Below are positions 1-6,285 of a stretch of 7,592 nucleotides of DNA, piece by piece. Under the pieces are notes generated by a model, which saw only the letters and a list, made by a program, of their open reading frames with translations, was not told where the DNA came from and made no database searches. The DNA is from Acidimicrobiia bacterium (GTDB lineage Bacteria > Actinomycetota > Acidimicrobiia > Spongiisociales > ZC4RG35): NCBI GenBank assembly GCA_009377735.1, contig WHTL01000189.1, positions 1 to 7,592 of the forward strand, given 5' to 3'. A program made the translations under genes and the position numbers. Positions within the stretch are counted from its first letter, which is position 1. Each line of letters begins with the position of its first letter.

Positions 1-94
1 CGGCGACATGAGCGATCGGTTTGCCCGTCTCCCGGACGATCCGGACAGCCCCCTCACGGAACTCCGGGTCATACTTTCTCCGTGTCTCTGACAT
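1..94 (-). CDS. IS3-family transposase OrfA, N-terminal part (cut by window edge)
   Basis: Reading the minus strand from the ATG at 94 gives 31 residues beginning MSETRRKYDPEFREGAVRIV and continuing to KPIAHVA at the window edge. The pattern 'RRKYDPEFREGAVRIVRETGK' is the opening of the helix-turn-helix DNA-binding protein OrfA of IS3/IS911-type elements (Transposase_8 family), which binds the IS ends; OrfB, the DDE recombinase, would lie beyond the edge. A good ribosome site (AAGGAG) sits 5 bases before the ATG and fixes the start. Only the first third or so of OrfA is visible, so it cannot be said whether the element is intact. The family call rests on recognition of this N-terminal motif. 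Confidence 0.8.
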   Translation of the reverse strand, partial: MSETRRKYDPEFREGAVRIVRETGKPIAHVA

Positions 95-102
95 GCTCTC
101 TC

Positions 103-130
103 CTTATAGTGCATGCCTCCACGGTTTCAG
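103..130 (-). promoter_or_regulatory. Putative promoter of the IS transposase
   Basis: On the minus strand a CTGAAA box (125-130) and a TATAAG box (103-108) are separated by 16 bases, close to a sigma-70-type promoter. The -10 box runs directly into the AAGGAG ribosome site, so the transcript leader would be very short. Seen in sequence only. Confidence 0.35.
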
Positions 131-131
131 G

Positions 132-265
132 GGAAGCCCACACCTCCGCGACCCGGTGTCTGTCTGTTGTGTCTCGGTGGTTGTCGGGTTCGACGCGACC
201 TCGACCCGATGCTTTACCTAGCCGCGGGTTTCGCTGGTGGATTGCTTGCCGCGGTGTGGGCTTCC
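132..265. repeat. Inverted repeat, 13-bp perfect arms, at the IS boundary
   Basis: The arm GGAAGCCCACACC at 132-144 is matched by its exact reverse complement GGTGTGGGCTTCC at 253-265. With two mismatches the match extends to 18 bp (132-149 and 248-265). The first arm coincides with the presumed IS end; the second lies outside the element in otherwise unexplained DNA. It could be a remnant of a second IS end, or target DNA that forms a hairpin. Confidence 0.6.
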
Positions 266-383
266 TACCCACCACCACGGCATCTGCACAACCTCTCATG
301 TCTGGACGTCTCTGATCGTGGCCCGTTGCAGCCCACCCGGTCCGCAACACGTGTGACATAGAAGTTCGCTCGCAGATGTCCCC
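141..383. other. Non-coding gap between IS end and asd
   Basis: No reading frame here looks like a protein: those that cross it are arginine- and proline-rich shadows with no family resemblance. It holds the second arm of the inverted repeat and a small imperfect hairpin at 185-208 (CGGGTTCGA paired with TCGACCCG) with no T-run after it. No convincing terminator for the lysC-asd transcript was found. Confidence 0.5.
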
Positions 384-1418
384 TCAGCTTCGGGCTAGCC
401 AGCGTTCGGCTATCTGGATGGTGTTGAGGGCGGCGCCTTTGCGTAGGTTGTCGCCCACGACCCAGAGGCTTATGCCACCGGGCTCTCCGAGGGTGGGTCG
501 GATTCGGCCAACCAGTGTTTCGTCACGGCCGGCGGCGTCCAGGGGGGTGGGTACTTTGTCATCCCATACCTCGACGCTGGGGGCAGCGGCTATCAGCTCA
601 CGGGCCTCATCGACCTCGACTGGACGGGAGAACCGGATCGTGGCGGATATGCCGTGACCCACTGCAACAGGGACCCGAGCACAGAACGGCTCGACCAGGA
701 TTTCGGGAGCGGCGAGGATCTTGCGGGTCTCATTGACCATCTTCCATTCCTCGTCGGTGTGCTCTTCGGCGGCGATCGTTCCGGCGAGTGGGATCACGTT
801 GAAGGCTATTGGACGGGGATACACCTCTGAGCCAGGGTCCTTCCAACTCCCGTCGATCAGAGGTTCGGGGTCGGCGCCGAGGATGGGAATCTGACTCATC
901 AGCTCGTCGATTCCGGCCCGGCCGGACCCCCCTGTCGCTTGATAGGAGGATGCCACGATGGTTCGAATCCCTACCTCGCGATGGAGGGGGCCCGCGGCCA
1001 TCATCAGCGTCATCGTGGTGCAATTGGGGTTGGCGATGATCCCCGCGCCTGTGGGGATGGCATGGTCGTTCACATCAGCCACCACCAAGGGGACTTCTGG
1101 ATCCATCCGGAAGGCGGAGGAGTTGTCAATCACAACGGCACCGGCCTCGGCGAACCGGGGGGCATAAGCCCGGCTGCGGTCGCCTCCAGCTGAGAACAGG
1201 GCGATATCGATTCCGCTTGGATCGGCCGCCTCCAGATCCTCGATGCGCCTCGGCCCCACCGGTGTGTCCAGCTCCGTCCCGGCCGAACGGGCCGACGCCA
1301 TCAATCGGAGGTCGCCAAGAGGGAACTCTCGTTGCTCCACTATCGCCAACATCGTCCGTCCCACTGCACCCGTGGCACCGACGATCGCAACAGTTGGATT
1401 CGTGACGTCGGGACTCAT
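384..1418 (-). CDS. asd: Aspartate-semialdehyde dehydrogenase
   Basis: This cytoplasmic enzyme reduces L-aspartyl-4-phosphate to aspartate semialdehyde with NADPH, the second step of the aspartate pathway to lysine/diaminopimelate, threonine and methionine. The 344-aa product is normal length. The N-terminal GATGAVG (residues 14-20) is the nucleotide-binding loop. Cys133 in NPNCTT is the catalytic nucleophile, Gln160 in YQATGGSG, Arg248 in RVPV and His255 in GHG match the substrate-binding and acid/base residues of the family, with the usual seven-residue Arg-to-His spacing. The ATG overlaps the lysC stop as ATGA, and a strong ribosome site (GAGGAGGT, 1428-1435) lies 9 bases upstream inside the end of lysC, so the two genes are almost certainly co-transcribed and translationally coupled. 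Stop is TGA. Confidence 0.96.
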   Translation of the reverse strand: MSPDVTNPTVAIVGATGAVGRTMLAIVEQREFPLGDLRLMASARSAGTELDTPVGPRRIEDLEAADPSGIDIALFSAGGDRSRAYAPRFAEAGAVVIDNSSAFRMDPEVPLVVADVNDHAIPTGAGIIANPNCTTMTLMMAAGPLHREVGIRTIVASSYQATGGSGRAGIDELMSQIPILGADPEPLIDGSWKDPGSEVYPRPIAFNVIPLAGTIAAEEHTDEEWKMVNETRKILAAPEILVEPFCARVPVAVGHGISATIRFSRPVEVDEARELIAAAPSVEVWDDKVPTPLDAAGRDETLVGRIRPTLGEPGGISLWVVGDNLRKGAALNTIQIAERWLARS

Positions 1419-1915
1419 GCCGTCACAACCTCCTCGGCAGCCTCACCCAGCTCGAAAGCGGCGTGAAGAGCCTTGACCGCGTCATCGAGCCTTGTAGCGT
1501 CCACGACACAGGAGATACGAATGGTGGACGTGGAAATCATCTCGATGTTGATCCCCTCGTCGGACAATGTGGAGAAGACTTTTGCAGCCACTCCGGGGTG
1601 GGATTTCATCCCGGCGCCCACCAGGGAGACCTTCCCCACTCCCCGCTCCACACTGACTCCCTCTGCACCAAGGGCCTCCGCGGTCGCCTTGGCTATCGTC
1701 TCGGCCTTGTCGATGGATGAGATGGGTGCGGTGAAGCTGATGTCAGTTGACCCGTCACGGGCGATGTTCTGAACGATCATGTCCAGGTTTATCCCCGCTT
1801 CTGCCAGGGGTTCGAAGACGGCGGCGGCCACTCCGGGGTGGTCGGGCACTGAGCGAACTGTCACCTTCGCCTCGGATCGGTCATGTGCCACACCAGAAAT
1901 CACTGCCTGTTCCAT
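1415..1915 (-). CDS. lysC: Aspartate kinase beta subunit from internal in-frame start
   Basis: Codon 246 of lysC is an ATG opening MEQAVISGVAHDRSEAKVTV. It is preceded by AAAGGAGA with a 5-base gap, a near-ideal ribosome site and better than that of lysC itself. The 166-aa product would contain only the ACT regulatory domains. In Corynebacterium glutamicum and Bacillus subtilis such a beta subunit is made from an internal start and joins the alpha chain in an alpha2beta2 enzyme; the corynebacterial beta chain begins with a very similar sequence. Equivalent expression here is inferred from the position, the ribosome site and the similarity. It shares the stop codon with the alpha product. Confidence 0.8.
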   Translation of the reverse strand: MEQAVISGVAHDRSEAKVTVRSVPDHPGVAAAVFEPLAEAGINLDMIVQNIARDGSTDISFTAPISSIDKAETIAKATAEALGAEGVSVERGVGKVSLVGAGMKSHPGVAAKVFSTLSDEGINIEMISTSTIRISCVVDATRLDDAVKALHAAFELGEAAEEVVTA

Positions 1916-2650
1916 CGTGTTCTCCTTTACCCAAGTTCCTGTGCGATCGTGGAACGACGACCGGACGTGAATGGGAATGTTGAATCTTCGCCCAAACTCG
2001 ACCGCCCGTGACATGAGGACACCTGCCCCTGCCGCCGCCATCTCGAGCATTTCGGCAAACGATATCTCATCTATCTTGCGCGCATCGGGAACGATTCGAG
2101 GGTCGGCTGTATAGACACCGTCGACGTCGGTGTAGATCTCACAGGCGTCGGCCCCCAACGCCGCAGCGACGGCAACAGCGGTGGCGTCGGAGCCACCCCT
2201 CCCGAGGGTGGTGACCTCTTTCTTCAGTGGATCCACCCCCTGCATGCCACCGATGATGACCACCCTTCCCTCGGCGAGGGCCTCCTTCACCCTGGTTCCG
2301 GTTATCTCCACGATACGGGCCGAACCGTGGGAGGCGTCGGTCAGGATGCCCGCCTGGGACCCGGTGAAACTGACCGCCCCGACACCCCGCTTTTCCACGG
2401 CCATGGCGCACAGGGCCATGGAGATCCGCTCCCCGGCGGTGAGCAACATGTCCATCTCACGCTTGGGAGGATCGGGGTGGATGGTCTCGGCGAGGTCGAT
2501 GAGGTCGTCAGTGGTCTTGCCCATTGCGGACACCACCACCACGACATCATGACCATCGCCGGACGTTTCGGCGATGCGATCGGCAACACGGTCAATTCGG
2601 TCGGGGGAGCCAACCGACGTGCCGCCGTACTTCTGGACGATAAGAGACAT
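1415..2650 (-). CDS. lysC: Aspartate kinase, alpha (full-length) product
   Basis: Phosphorylates L-aspartate with ATP, the committed and usually feedback-controlled step of the aspartate pathway. The 411-aa protein has the kinase signature KYGGTSVGS at residues 7-15, the nucleotide site GRGGSDATAVA at 150-160, IYTDVDGVYTADPR at 172-185, and two C-terminal ACT regulatory domains from about residue 260 (including VQNIARDGSTDISFT and GAGMKSHPGVAAKVF). It resembles the actinobacterial/Bacillus-type class with alpha and beta subunits. The ATG at 2650 directly precedes the motif, but no clear Shine-Dalgarno sequence is present before it. asd follows with a 4-base overlap. The ACT domains suggest inhibition by lysine and/or threonine, as known for the family; effector choice cannot be read from sequence alone. 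Confidence 0.96.
   Translation of the reverse strand: MSLIVQKYGGTSVGSPDRIDRVADRIAETSGDGHDVVVVVSAMGKTTDDLIDLAETIHPDPPKREMDMLLTAGERISMALCAMAVEKRGVGAVSFTGSQAGILTDASHGSARIVEITGTRVKEALAEGRVVIIGGMQGVDPLKKEVTTLGRGGSDATAVAVAAALGADACEIYTDVDGVYTADPRIVPDARKIDEISFAEMLEMAAAGAGVLMSRAVEFGRRFNIPIHVRSSFHDRTGTWVKENTMEQAVISGVAHDRSEAKVTVRSVPDHPGVAAAVFEPLAEAGINLDMIVQNIARDGSTDISFTAPISSIDKAETIAKATAEALGAEGVSVERGVGKVSLVGAGMKSHPGVAAKVFSTLSDEGINIEMISTSTIRISCVVDATRLDDAVKALHAAFELGEAAEEVVTA
1921..1928 (-). promoter_or_regulatory. Internal Shine-Dalgarno site for the LysC beta subunit
   Basis: AAAGGAGA on the minus strand, 5 bases before the in-frame ATG at 1915. It lies inside the lysC reading frame and decides the beta-subunit start. 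Confidence 0.75.
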
Positions 2651-2715
2651 GGGGATTCTGATTACTCGCGGACTCCCCAGAACGGTAGCGCTCCACCGTG
2701 CCCACCAAGAGTCAA
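2651..2715 (-). promoter_or_regulatory. Possible lysC promoter and leader structure
   Basis: In the 87-base divergent gap, the minus strand has TTGACT (2710-2715) and TACCGT (2682-2687), but 22 bases apart, too far for a standard promoter pair, so the TACCGT box may act alone. It overlaps a dyad ACGGT-8-ACCGT (2682-2699). Nearer the gene, GGGGA (2678-2674) can pair with TCCCC (2655-2651) immediately before the ATG. All are seen directly; function is inference. Confidence 0.3.
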
Positions 2716-2723
2716 CCCCCCTC

Positions 2724-2729
2724 TACCAT
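2724..2729 (+). promoter_or_regulatory. -10 box TACCAT, leaderless-type promoter of the cyclophilin gene
   Basis: TACCAT ends 8 bases before the ATG at 2738, which would place the transcription start at or next to the start codon. There is no Shine-Dalgarno sequence in between, as expected for a leaderless mRNA. Confidence 0.5.
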
Positions 2730-2737
2730 TCCCCCTC

Positions 2738-3520
2738 ATGTCCGATCGCCGCCGTGCAGCAAGAGAAGGGAGAGCCGCCGTCCGTGAGGCCGAGAGGAAA
2801 CGCGCCAGCAGACGGGAGCTGCTGAAGCGGCTCGGGTTCGGGCTGGGGATCGGACTGGCGATCATCCTGGTGGCGGTTGTGGTCCAATTCTTCGGCTCCC
2901 GCCCCGATTCCCAACCTCCACGCTACGAGGAGTATCTCCGCCAAGACGCCGCCTGTGGCGCTGAAGCACCCGAACCGCAGTCGACCGAGACATTCGGCCA
3001 GCCCGAGCCACAACCCGACCTGGCCGACGCCAGCCGAGTTACCGCTCTGATCGAAACCTCATGTGGACCTTTGGAGATCGAGCTAACGCCAACCACGTCC
3101 GCATCCGTCGAGTCCTTCGTGTTCCTCGCCCGCTCGGGCTACTACGACGGCACCATGTTCCACCGTGTGGCCGACGACCTCGGGGTTTATGGGGGAGACC
3201 ACGATGCCGACGGCACCGGTAGCCCGGGCTACCGAGTCCCCGATGACTTTCCACCGTCCGACTTCCGATTCGAGCCCGGTGTTGTTGCTCTGGACAACCG
3301 GGGGCCGGGAACCACCGGTGCCACCCTATTCATAGCCAGTGGCGATGAAGCCGCCGCCCTCCCCAACACCCACAACATCCTTGGAACCGTCGTGAGCGGG
3401 ATCGAGACATTGGAGGCGATGGAAGAGGTGCACGTCCAGACCCAGGTCGGCACCGTGGAGGAAAGCCGACCACTGGAGACCATCTACATCGAGTCGGTCG
3501 AAATCACGGTGGAACCCTAA
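2738..3520 (+). CDS. Membrane-anchored cyclophilin-type peptidyl-prolyl isomerase-like protein
   Basis: A 260-aa protein with a strongly basic N-terminus (MSDRRRAAREGRAAVREAER), one membrane segment at about residues 33-52, a Pro/Glu-rich linker, and a cyclophilin domain from about residue 100 to the end, probably facing outside the cytoplasmic membrane. FHRV (141-144) keeps the catalytic Arg143, and LPNTH keeps His212. Other usual active-site residues are altered: FHRVIPGFMIQGGD is here FHRVADDLGVYGGD, and GSQFFI is GATLFI. Folding-helper or binding activity is therefore possible but classical isomerase activity is uncertain. The frame is open further upstream, but the ATG at 2738 is preferred because it follows a -10 box and begins the basic/transmembrane anchor; the upstream part is antisense to lysC. 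Stop is TAA. Confidence 0.85.
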   Translation: MSDRRRAAREGRAAVREAERKRASRRELLKRLGFGLGIGLAIILVAVVVQFFGSRPDSQPPRYEEYLRQDAACGAEAPEPQSTETFGQPEPQPDLADASRVTALIETSCGPLEIELTPTTSASVESFVFLARSGYYDGTMFHRVADDLGVYGGDHDADGTGSPGYRVPDDFPPSDFRFEPGVVALDNRGPGTTGATLFIASGDEAAALPNTHNILGTVVSGIETLEAMEEVHVQTQVGTVEESRPLETIYIESVEITVEP

Positions 3521-3538
3521 GACGCGTCCGCGGCCGCC

Positions 3539-3544
3539 TACCCT
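3539..3544 (+). promoter_or_regulatory. -10 box TACCCT before the PHP gene
   Basis: TACCCT ends 12 bases before the ATG at 3557, giving a predicted leader of about five bases; no Shine-Dalgarno sequence is present. It lies in the 36-base gap after the cyclophilin stop. Confidence 0.4.
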
Positions 3545-3556
3545 TGCACCCACACG

Positions 3557-4396
3557 ATGGCGGTCGATCTTCACACTCACAGCACCATGTCGGACGGCTC
3601 ATTTACCCCGTCGGAACTCGTTGTGGAAGCGGCGGATATCGGCTTGTCCGCGATGGCCCTCACCGACCACGACACCCTGGATGGAGTCGCCGAGGCCGCA
3701 AAGGCGGCCGCCACTGTCGAGCTGCGTCTCATACCAGGCGTCTAGCTATCCCTGGAGTGGGAGCCGGGGACCCTCCACGTGGTTATTCTCTACATCGACC
3801 CCGACTCCGAACTCGTCGAACGTCTTGCACTCCTTAGAGCGGGGCGAGACGACCGCAACCGGATCATCCTGCAGCGATTGGAGGACCTGGGGATCTCTAT
3901 CGAGCCCGACGAACTCCTCGAGAAGGCAGGCAAGGGCGCAGTTGGACGACCGCACATTGCGGCCATCCTGATGGAGCGAGGCCATGTCGAGTCGATTGCC
4001 ATGGCATTCGATATGTATCTCGCCCGGGGTAGACCCGCCTACGTCGACCGACCCCGACTCCCACCCGAAGATGCCTTTCGGCTCGCTCGAGATGGCGGTG
4101 GAGTCCCGGTCCTCGCCCATCCCCACACGCTGGGTCTGGACCGGGCCACACAGATCGCCGACGCCCTGGATTGGCTCAAGTCGATCGGCCTGGTCGGAAT
4201 CGAAGCTCACTACGGCGGTTACGACGGATTCCATCGCAGCGGGATGGTGGCGCTAGCCGAGAAGTTTGGGCTGGTGCCATCCGGGGGTTCGGACTTCCAC
4301 GGGACCTATAAACCGGAGACCCTCCTGGGAACCGGATCCAGGGGGATCGCCATACCCGATTCGGTACTCGACGAGCTGGACTCGGTTCGGCCGTGA
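3557..4396 (+). pseudogene. PHP-domain metal-dependent phosphoesterase, interrupted by in-frame TAG
   Basis: Read through, this frame gives a 279-codon protein of the PHP family (RNase AM/YciV- or TrpH-like), metal enzymes that cleave phosphoester bonds, for example in nucleotides or RNA ends. DLHTHSTMSDG (4-14), LTDHDT (35-40), GRPHIA, LAHPH and GSDFHG are the successive metal-binding motifs. Codon 63 (3743-3745) is TAG in the context IPGV-stop-LSLEWEPGTLHV, where relatives have IPGVELS; the lost residue is a conserved metal ligand. One base change from GAG explains it, with no frameshift, and the rest is undamaged. It may be a recent nonsense mutation, a sequencing or assembly error, or a readthrough site. 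A GTG at 3779 could restart translation but would omit the first motifs. Stop is TGA. Confidence 0.85.
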
Positions 4397-4430
4397 CCGG
4401 AATTGAGCCGACCACGATCCGGCCCGGGAT

Positions 4431-6197
4431 ATGACCGGGAGGCTCACCCGGCCCTTGCAGGGACTCGAGGCAAACCGAGCCGCCATTGGTATGGGAGCCG
4501 CCGCTGTTGTGGTCGCTGCGAGTGTGGTCCTTTCCCGACTTCTCGGCCTGGTGCGTGGCTCCATCATCGCCTACTTCCTCGGGATATCAGCCGAGGTGGA
4601 TCTCTTCAACGCCGCCTTCCTTATCCCCGACTTCCTCAATTATTTTCTCGCCGGTGGATATCTCACGATCACCTTCATCCCCATCCTCACCCGCTACCTG
4701 ACAAGGAATGATGAGCACGGTGGAATGGAGGCCTTCACCGCGATCTTCCGACTATTGGTCATCGGCGTCATCGTCCTCTCCACCATCATGTGGCTCCTGG
4801 TCCCGCTTCTGGTGCCAGCGATCTTCAGTGATATCAGTGCAGCCGACCACAGGACGCTCGTCGGGTACACCAGGCTGGTCATCCCGGCACAGATCTTCTT
4901 CATATCGGGATCTCTCCTCACCGCCTTCCAGTACGCCCACCGACGTTTCCTCATTCCCGCCTTGGCCCCCCTCTTGTACAACGTCGGGATCATCCTCGGT
5001 GGTCTCATAGGAAACGCTGTCGGCGTGAGAGGCGCCGAAGGGTTCCTCATCGGCGCGGTAGTGGGCGCTGTCGTAGGGACATTCGGTTTGCAGTGGGTAG
5101 GAGCCCGTAGATGCGGCCTCTTTCTCACCCGGGGGACAGCATGGATCACCAGTCCGGTTCGGCAGTACTTCGCAATGGCCGTTCCGCTCATGCTCGGCCA
5201 ATCCATCGCCGTGCTGGACGAGTCCTTTACGACCTTCTTTGGCCAGTTCGACGAGGGTGCCATCGGTGCCCTCCACTACGCCCGCCGCACCGCCATGGTG
5301 CCAGTGGGGATGATCGCCCAGGCAGCGGGGGTGGCTGCGTATCCATTCTTGAGCAATCTCGCCGAGCGGAAGAAACACGAGGAGCTGACCATCACCACGG
5401 TGGAGGCGATTCGCAATACCGTTTTCGTGTCCGGTCTCGCCGTCGCCGGTGTGTTCGTGGTGGCCCGTCCCCTGATCAGACTCATCTATGAGTGGGGTGG
5501 TGCCTTCACCGCTAGCAACGGCGACCTGGTCACCGATCTCCTCTTTCTCTTCGTCTTCGCACTACCAGCCTGGAGTATCCACCAGGTGGTGGCGCGCAAC
5601 TTCTACGCCCGCCGCATGATGTGGGTGCCGGTGGTCGTAGGCACCGTCAACACAGTGATCGCCGTGGGGATCTGGTGGCGGCTGCGAGACGCTCTCGGTA
5701 TCTACGGCCTTGCCCTGGCTTCGACAGTGAGCATGACACTCTACGCACTGAGCCTCACGCTGGTGTGGCTCGCTCTCACCAACTTCAGGGCAGGCTGGCC
5801 CATCCTCACCGCCCTAGTCCGCACCATTCTTACCGGTCCCATCGCCCTGGCCGCGGGCTTCGGCGTCATCCTCTTCATGACCGGGCTGGGGGAAGGCTTA
5901 CGTGAATCGAGTACCGGATCCATCCCGTTCGGATTCAGTGTGCTGATGGTTCTGGTGGCGGGGTCGGTCACCGTGGCTGTATATCTGGTGGCCAACTGGG
6001 TAACCCGCTCGCCCGAACTACGGACGTTGGGCCCCCACATTTGGAAGCGGATTCGACGTCGACCTGGGCCTACCAGGAATCGGGGCGCACATCGGGGAAC
6101 GGATCAGATGGGTTCTTCACCCATCCAGCCCGGACCCAGGCGGGTGGAGTCAGAGGACGCTCAGGCTGGGACCGAACCGCCCGCTCCTCCTCCGTGA
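4431..6197 (+). CDS. murJ: MurJ/MviN-family lipid flippase
   Basis: A 588-aa polytopic membrane protein of the MOP superfamily; MurJ moves the peptidoglycan precursor lipid II across the cytoplasmic membrane. SRLLGLVRG (35-43) holds Arg36 and Arg42, equivalents of E. coli MurJ Arg18 and Arg24; Asp57 matches Asp39, and Arg286 in HYARRTAMVP matches Arg270. The position of E. coli Arg52 is not arginine: IPDFLNYFLAGG stands where E. coli has LPNLLRRIFAEG. Many hydrophobic segments follow to about residue 525, then a polar, proline-rich tail. An in-frame TGA about 30 bases upstream limits the start; ATG 4431 gives a short cytoplasmic lead before the first helix. It begins 34 bases after the PHP frame and may share its transcript. 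Another lipid-linked sugar as substrate is possible. Confidence 0.88.
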   Translation: MTGRLTRPLQGLEANRAAIGMGAAAVVVAASVVLSRLLGLVRGSIIAYFLGISAEVDLFNAAFLIPDFLNYFLAGGYLTITFIPILTRYLTRNDEHGGMEAFTAIFRLLVIGVIVLSTIMWLLVPLLVPAIFSDISAADHRTLVGYTRLVIPAQIFFISGSLLTAFQYAHRRFLIPALAPLLYNVGIILGGLIGNAVGVRGAEGFLIGAVVGAVVGTFGLQWVGARRCGLFLTRGTAWITSPVRQYFAMAVPLMLGQSIAVLDESFTTFFGQFDEGAIGALHYARRTAMVPVGMIAQAAGVAAYPFLSNLAERKKHEELTITTVEAIRNTVFVSGLAVAGVFVVARPLIRLIYEWGGAFTASNGDLVTDLLFLFVFALPAWSIHQVVARNFYARRMMWVPVVVGTVNTVIAVGIWWRLRDALGIYGLALASTVSMTLYALSLTLVWLALTNFRAGWPILTALVRTILTGPIALAAGFGVILFMTGLGEGLRESSTGSIPFGFSVLMVLVAGSVTVAVYLVANWVTRSPELRTLGPHIWKRIRRRPGPTRNRGAHRGTDQMGSSPIQPGPRRVESEDAQAGTEPPAPPP

Positions 6198-6285
6198 TCA
6201 GCTGAACCACCGCAGCTATGACCGCCGCCTGATACTCGTCCGCCCCACCGCGGATCTCGACGGGTGGAGTCGCTGGCTCACTCAA
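6070..6285 (-). CDS. Small 71-aa protein, possibly acyl-CoA carboxylase epsilon-like
   Basis: Starting at TTG 6285, this frame encodes 71 residues (initiator Met then SEPATPPVEIRGGADEY...). The TTG overlaps the epimerase stop as TTGA, and GGAGG lies 7 bases upstream, so translational coupling is likely. The layout VEIRGGADEYQAAVIAAVVQ (a short strand then a helix), a charged/proline stretch, and a Trp-containing end (PPAWVRAGW) recalls the small epsilon subunits of actinobacterial acyl-CoA carboxylases, which help assemble propionyl-/acetyl-CoA carboxylase. The match is by style and context, not by a decisive motif. The last 128 bases are antisense to the end of murJ. A plain hypothetical protein is the alternative. 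Confidence 0.6.
   Translation of the reverse strand: MSEPATPPVEIRGGADEYQAAVIAAVVQLITEEERAVRSQPERPLTPPAWVRAGWVKNPSDPFPDVRPDSW

Larger units (their letters stand above)
1..140 (-). mobile_element. Left end of an IS3-family insertion sequence (partial)
   Basis: The OrfA start lies about 46 bases inside a likely IS terminus. Read on the minus strand, a candidate end begins with TGGGCTTCCCC near position 140, consistent with the TG...CA termini of IS3 elements. The exact boundary is inferred, because the other end and the target duplication are outside the window. The element lies downstream of asd, about 240 bases past its stop, so it has not disrupted a gene visible here. Confidence 0.5.

Noticed and set aside
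185..208. Hairpin as a possible terminator for lysC-asd
   Set aside because: The stem has a bulge, there is no T-run on either strand, and it is about 175 bases past the asd stop.
69..359. Minus-strand frame of 96 codons across the IS upstream region
   Set aside because: It is in a different frame from the OrfA start, is Arg-rich and low in hydrophobic pattern, and crosses the presumed IS end.
2327..2737. Upstream extension of the cyclophilin frame
   Set aside because: It lies antisense to the lysC kinase domain and is His/Gly-rich without family matches; the ATG at 2738 follows a -10 box and starts the membrane anchor.
3743..3745. TAG in the PHP gene as evidence of a genome that reads TAG as an amino acid
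   Set aside because: The CoA-binding gene ends at TAG with the normal family length, so TAG acts as a stop here; one internal TAG does not support a code change.
3746..4234. A 162-codon minus-strand frame opposite the PHP gene
   Set aside because: It is antisense to the conserved GRPHIA and AHP motifs of the PHP frame and has no domain of its own.
4694..5378. Long minus-strand frames opposite murJ (189 and 208 codons)
   Set aside because: They mirror the murJ coding frame in high-GC DNA and show no recognisable domain or ribosome site; murJ is clear on the plus strand.
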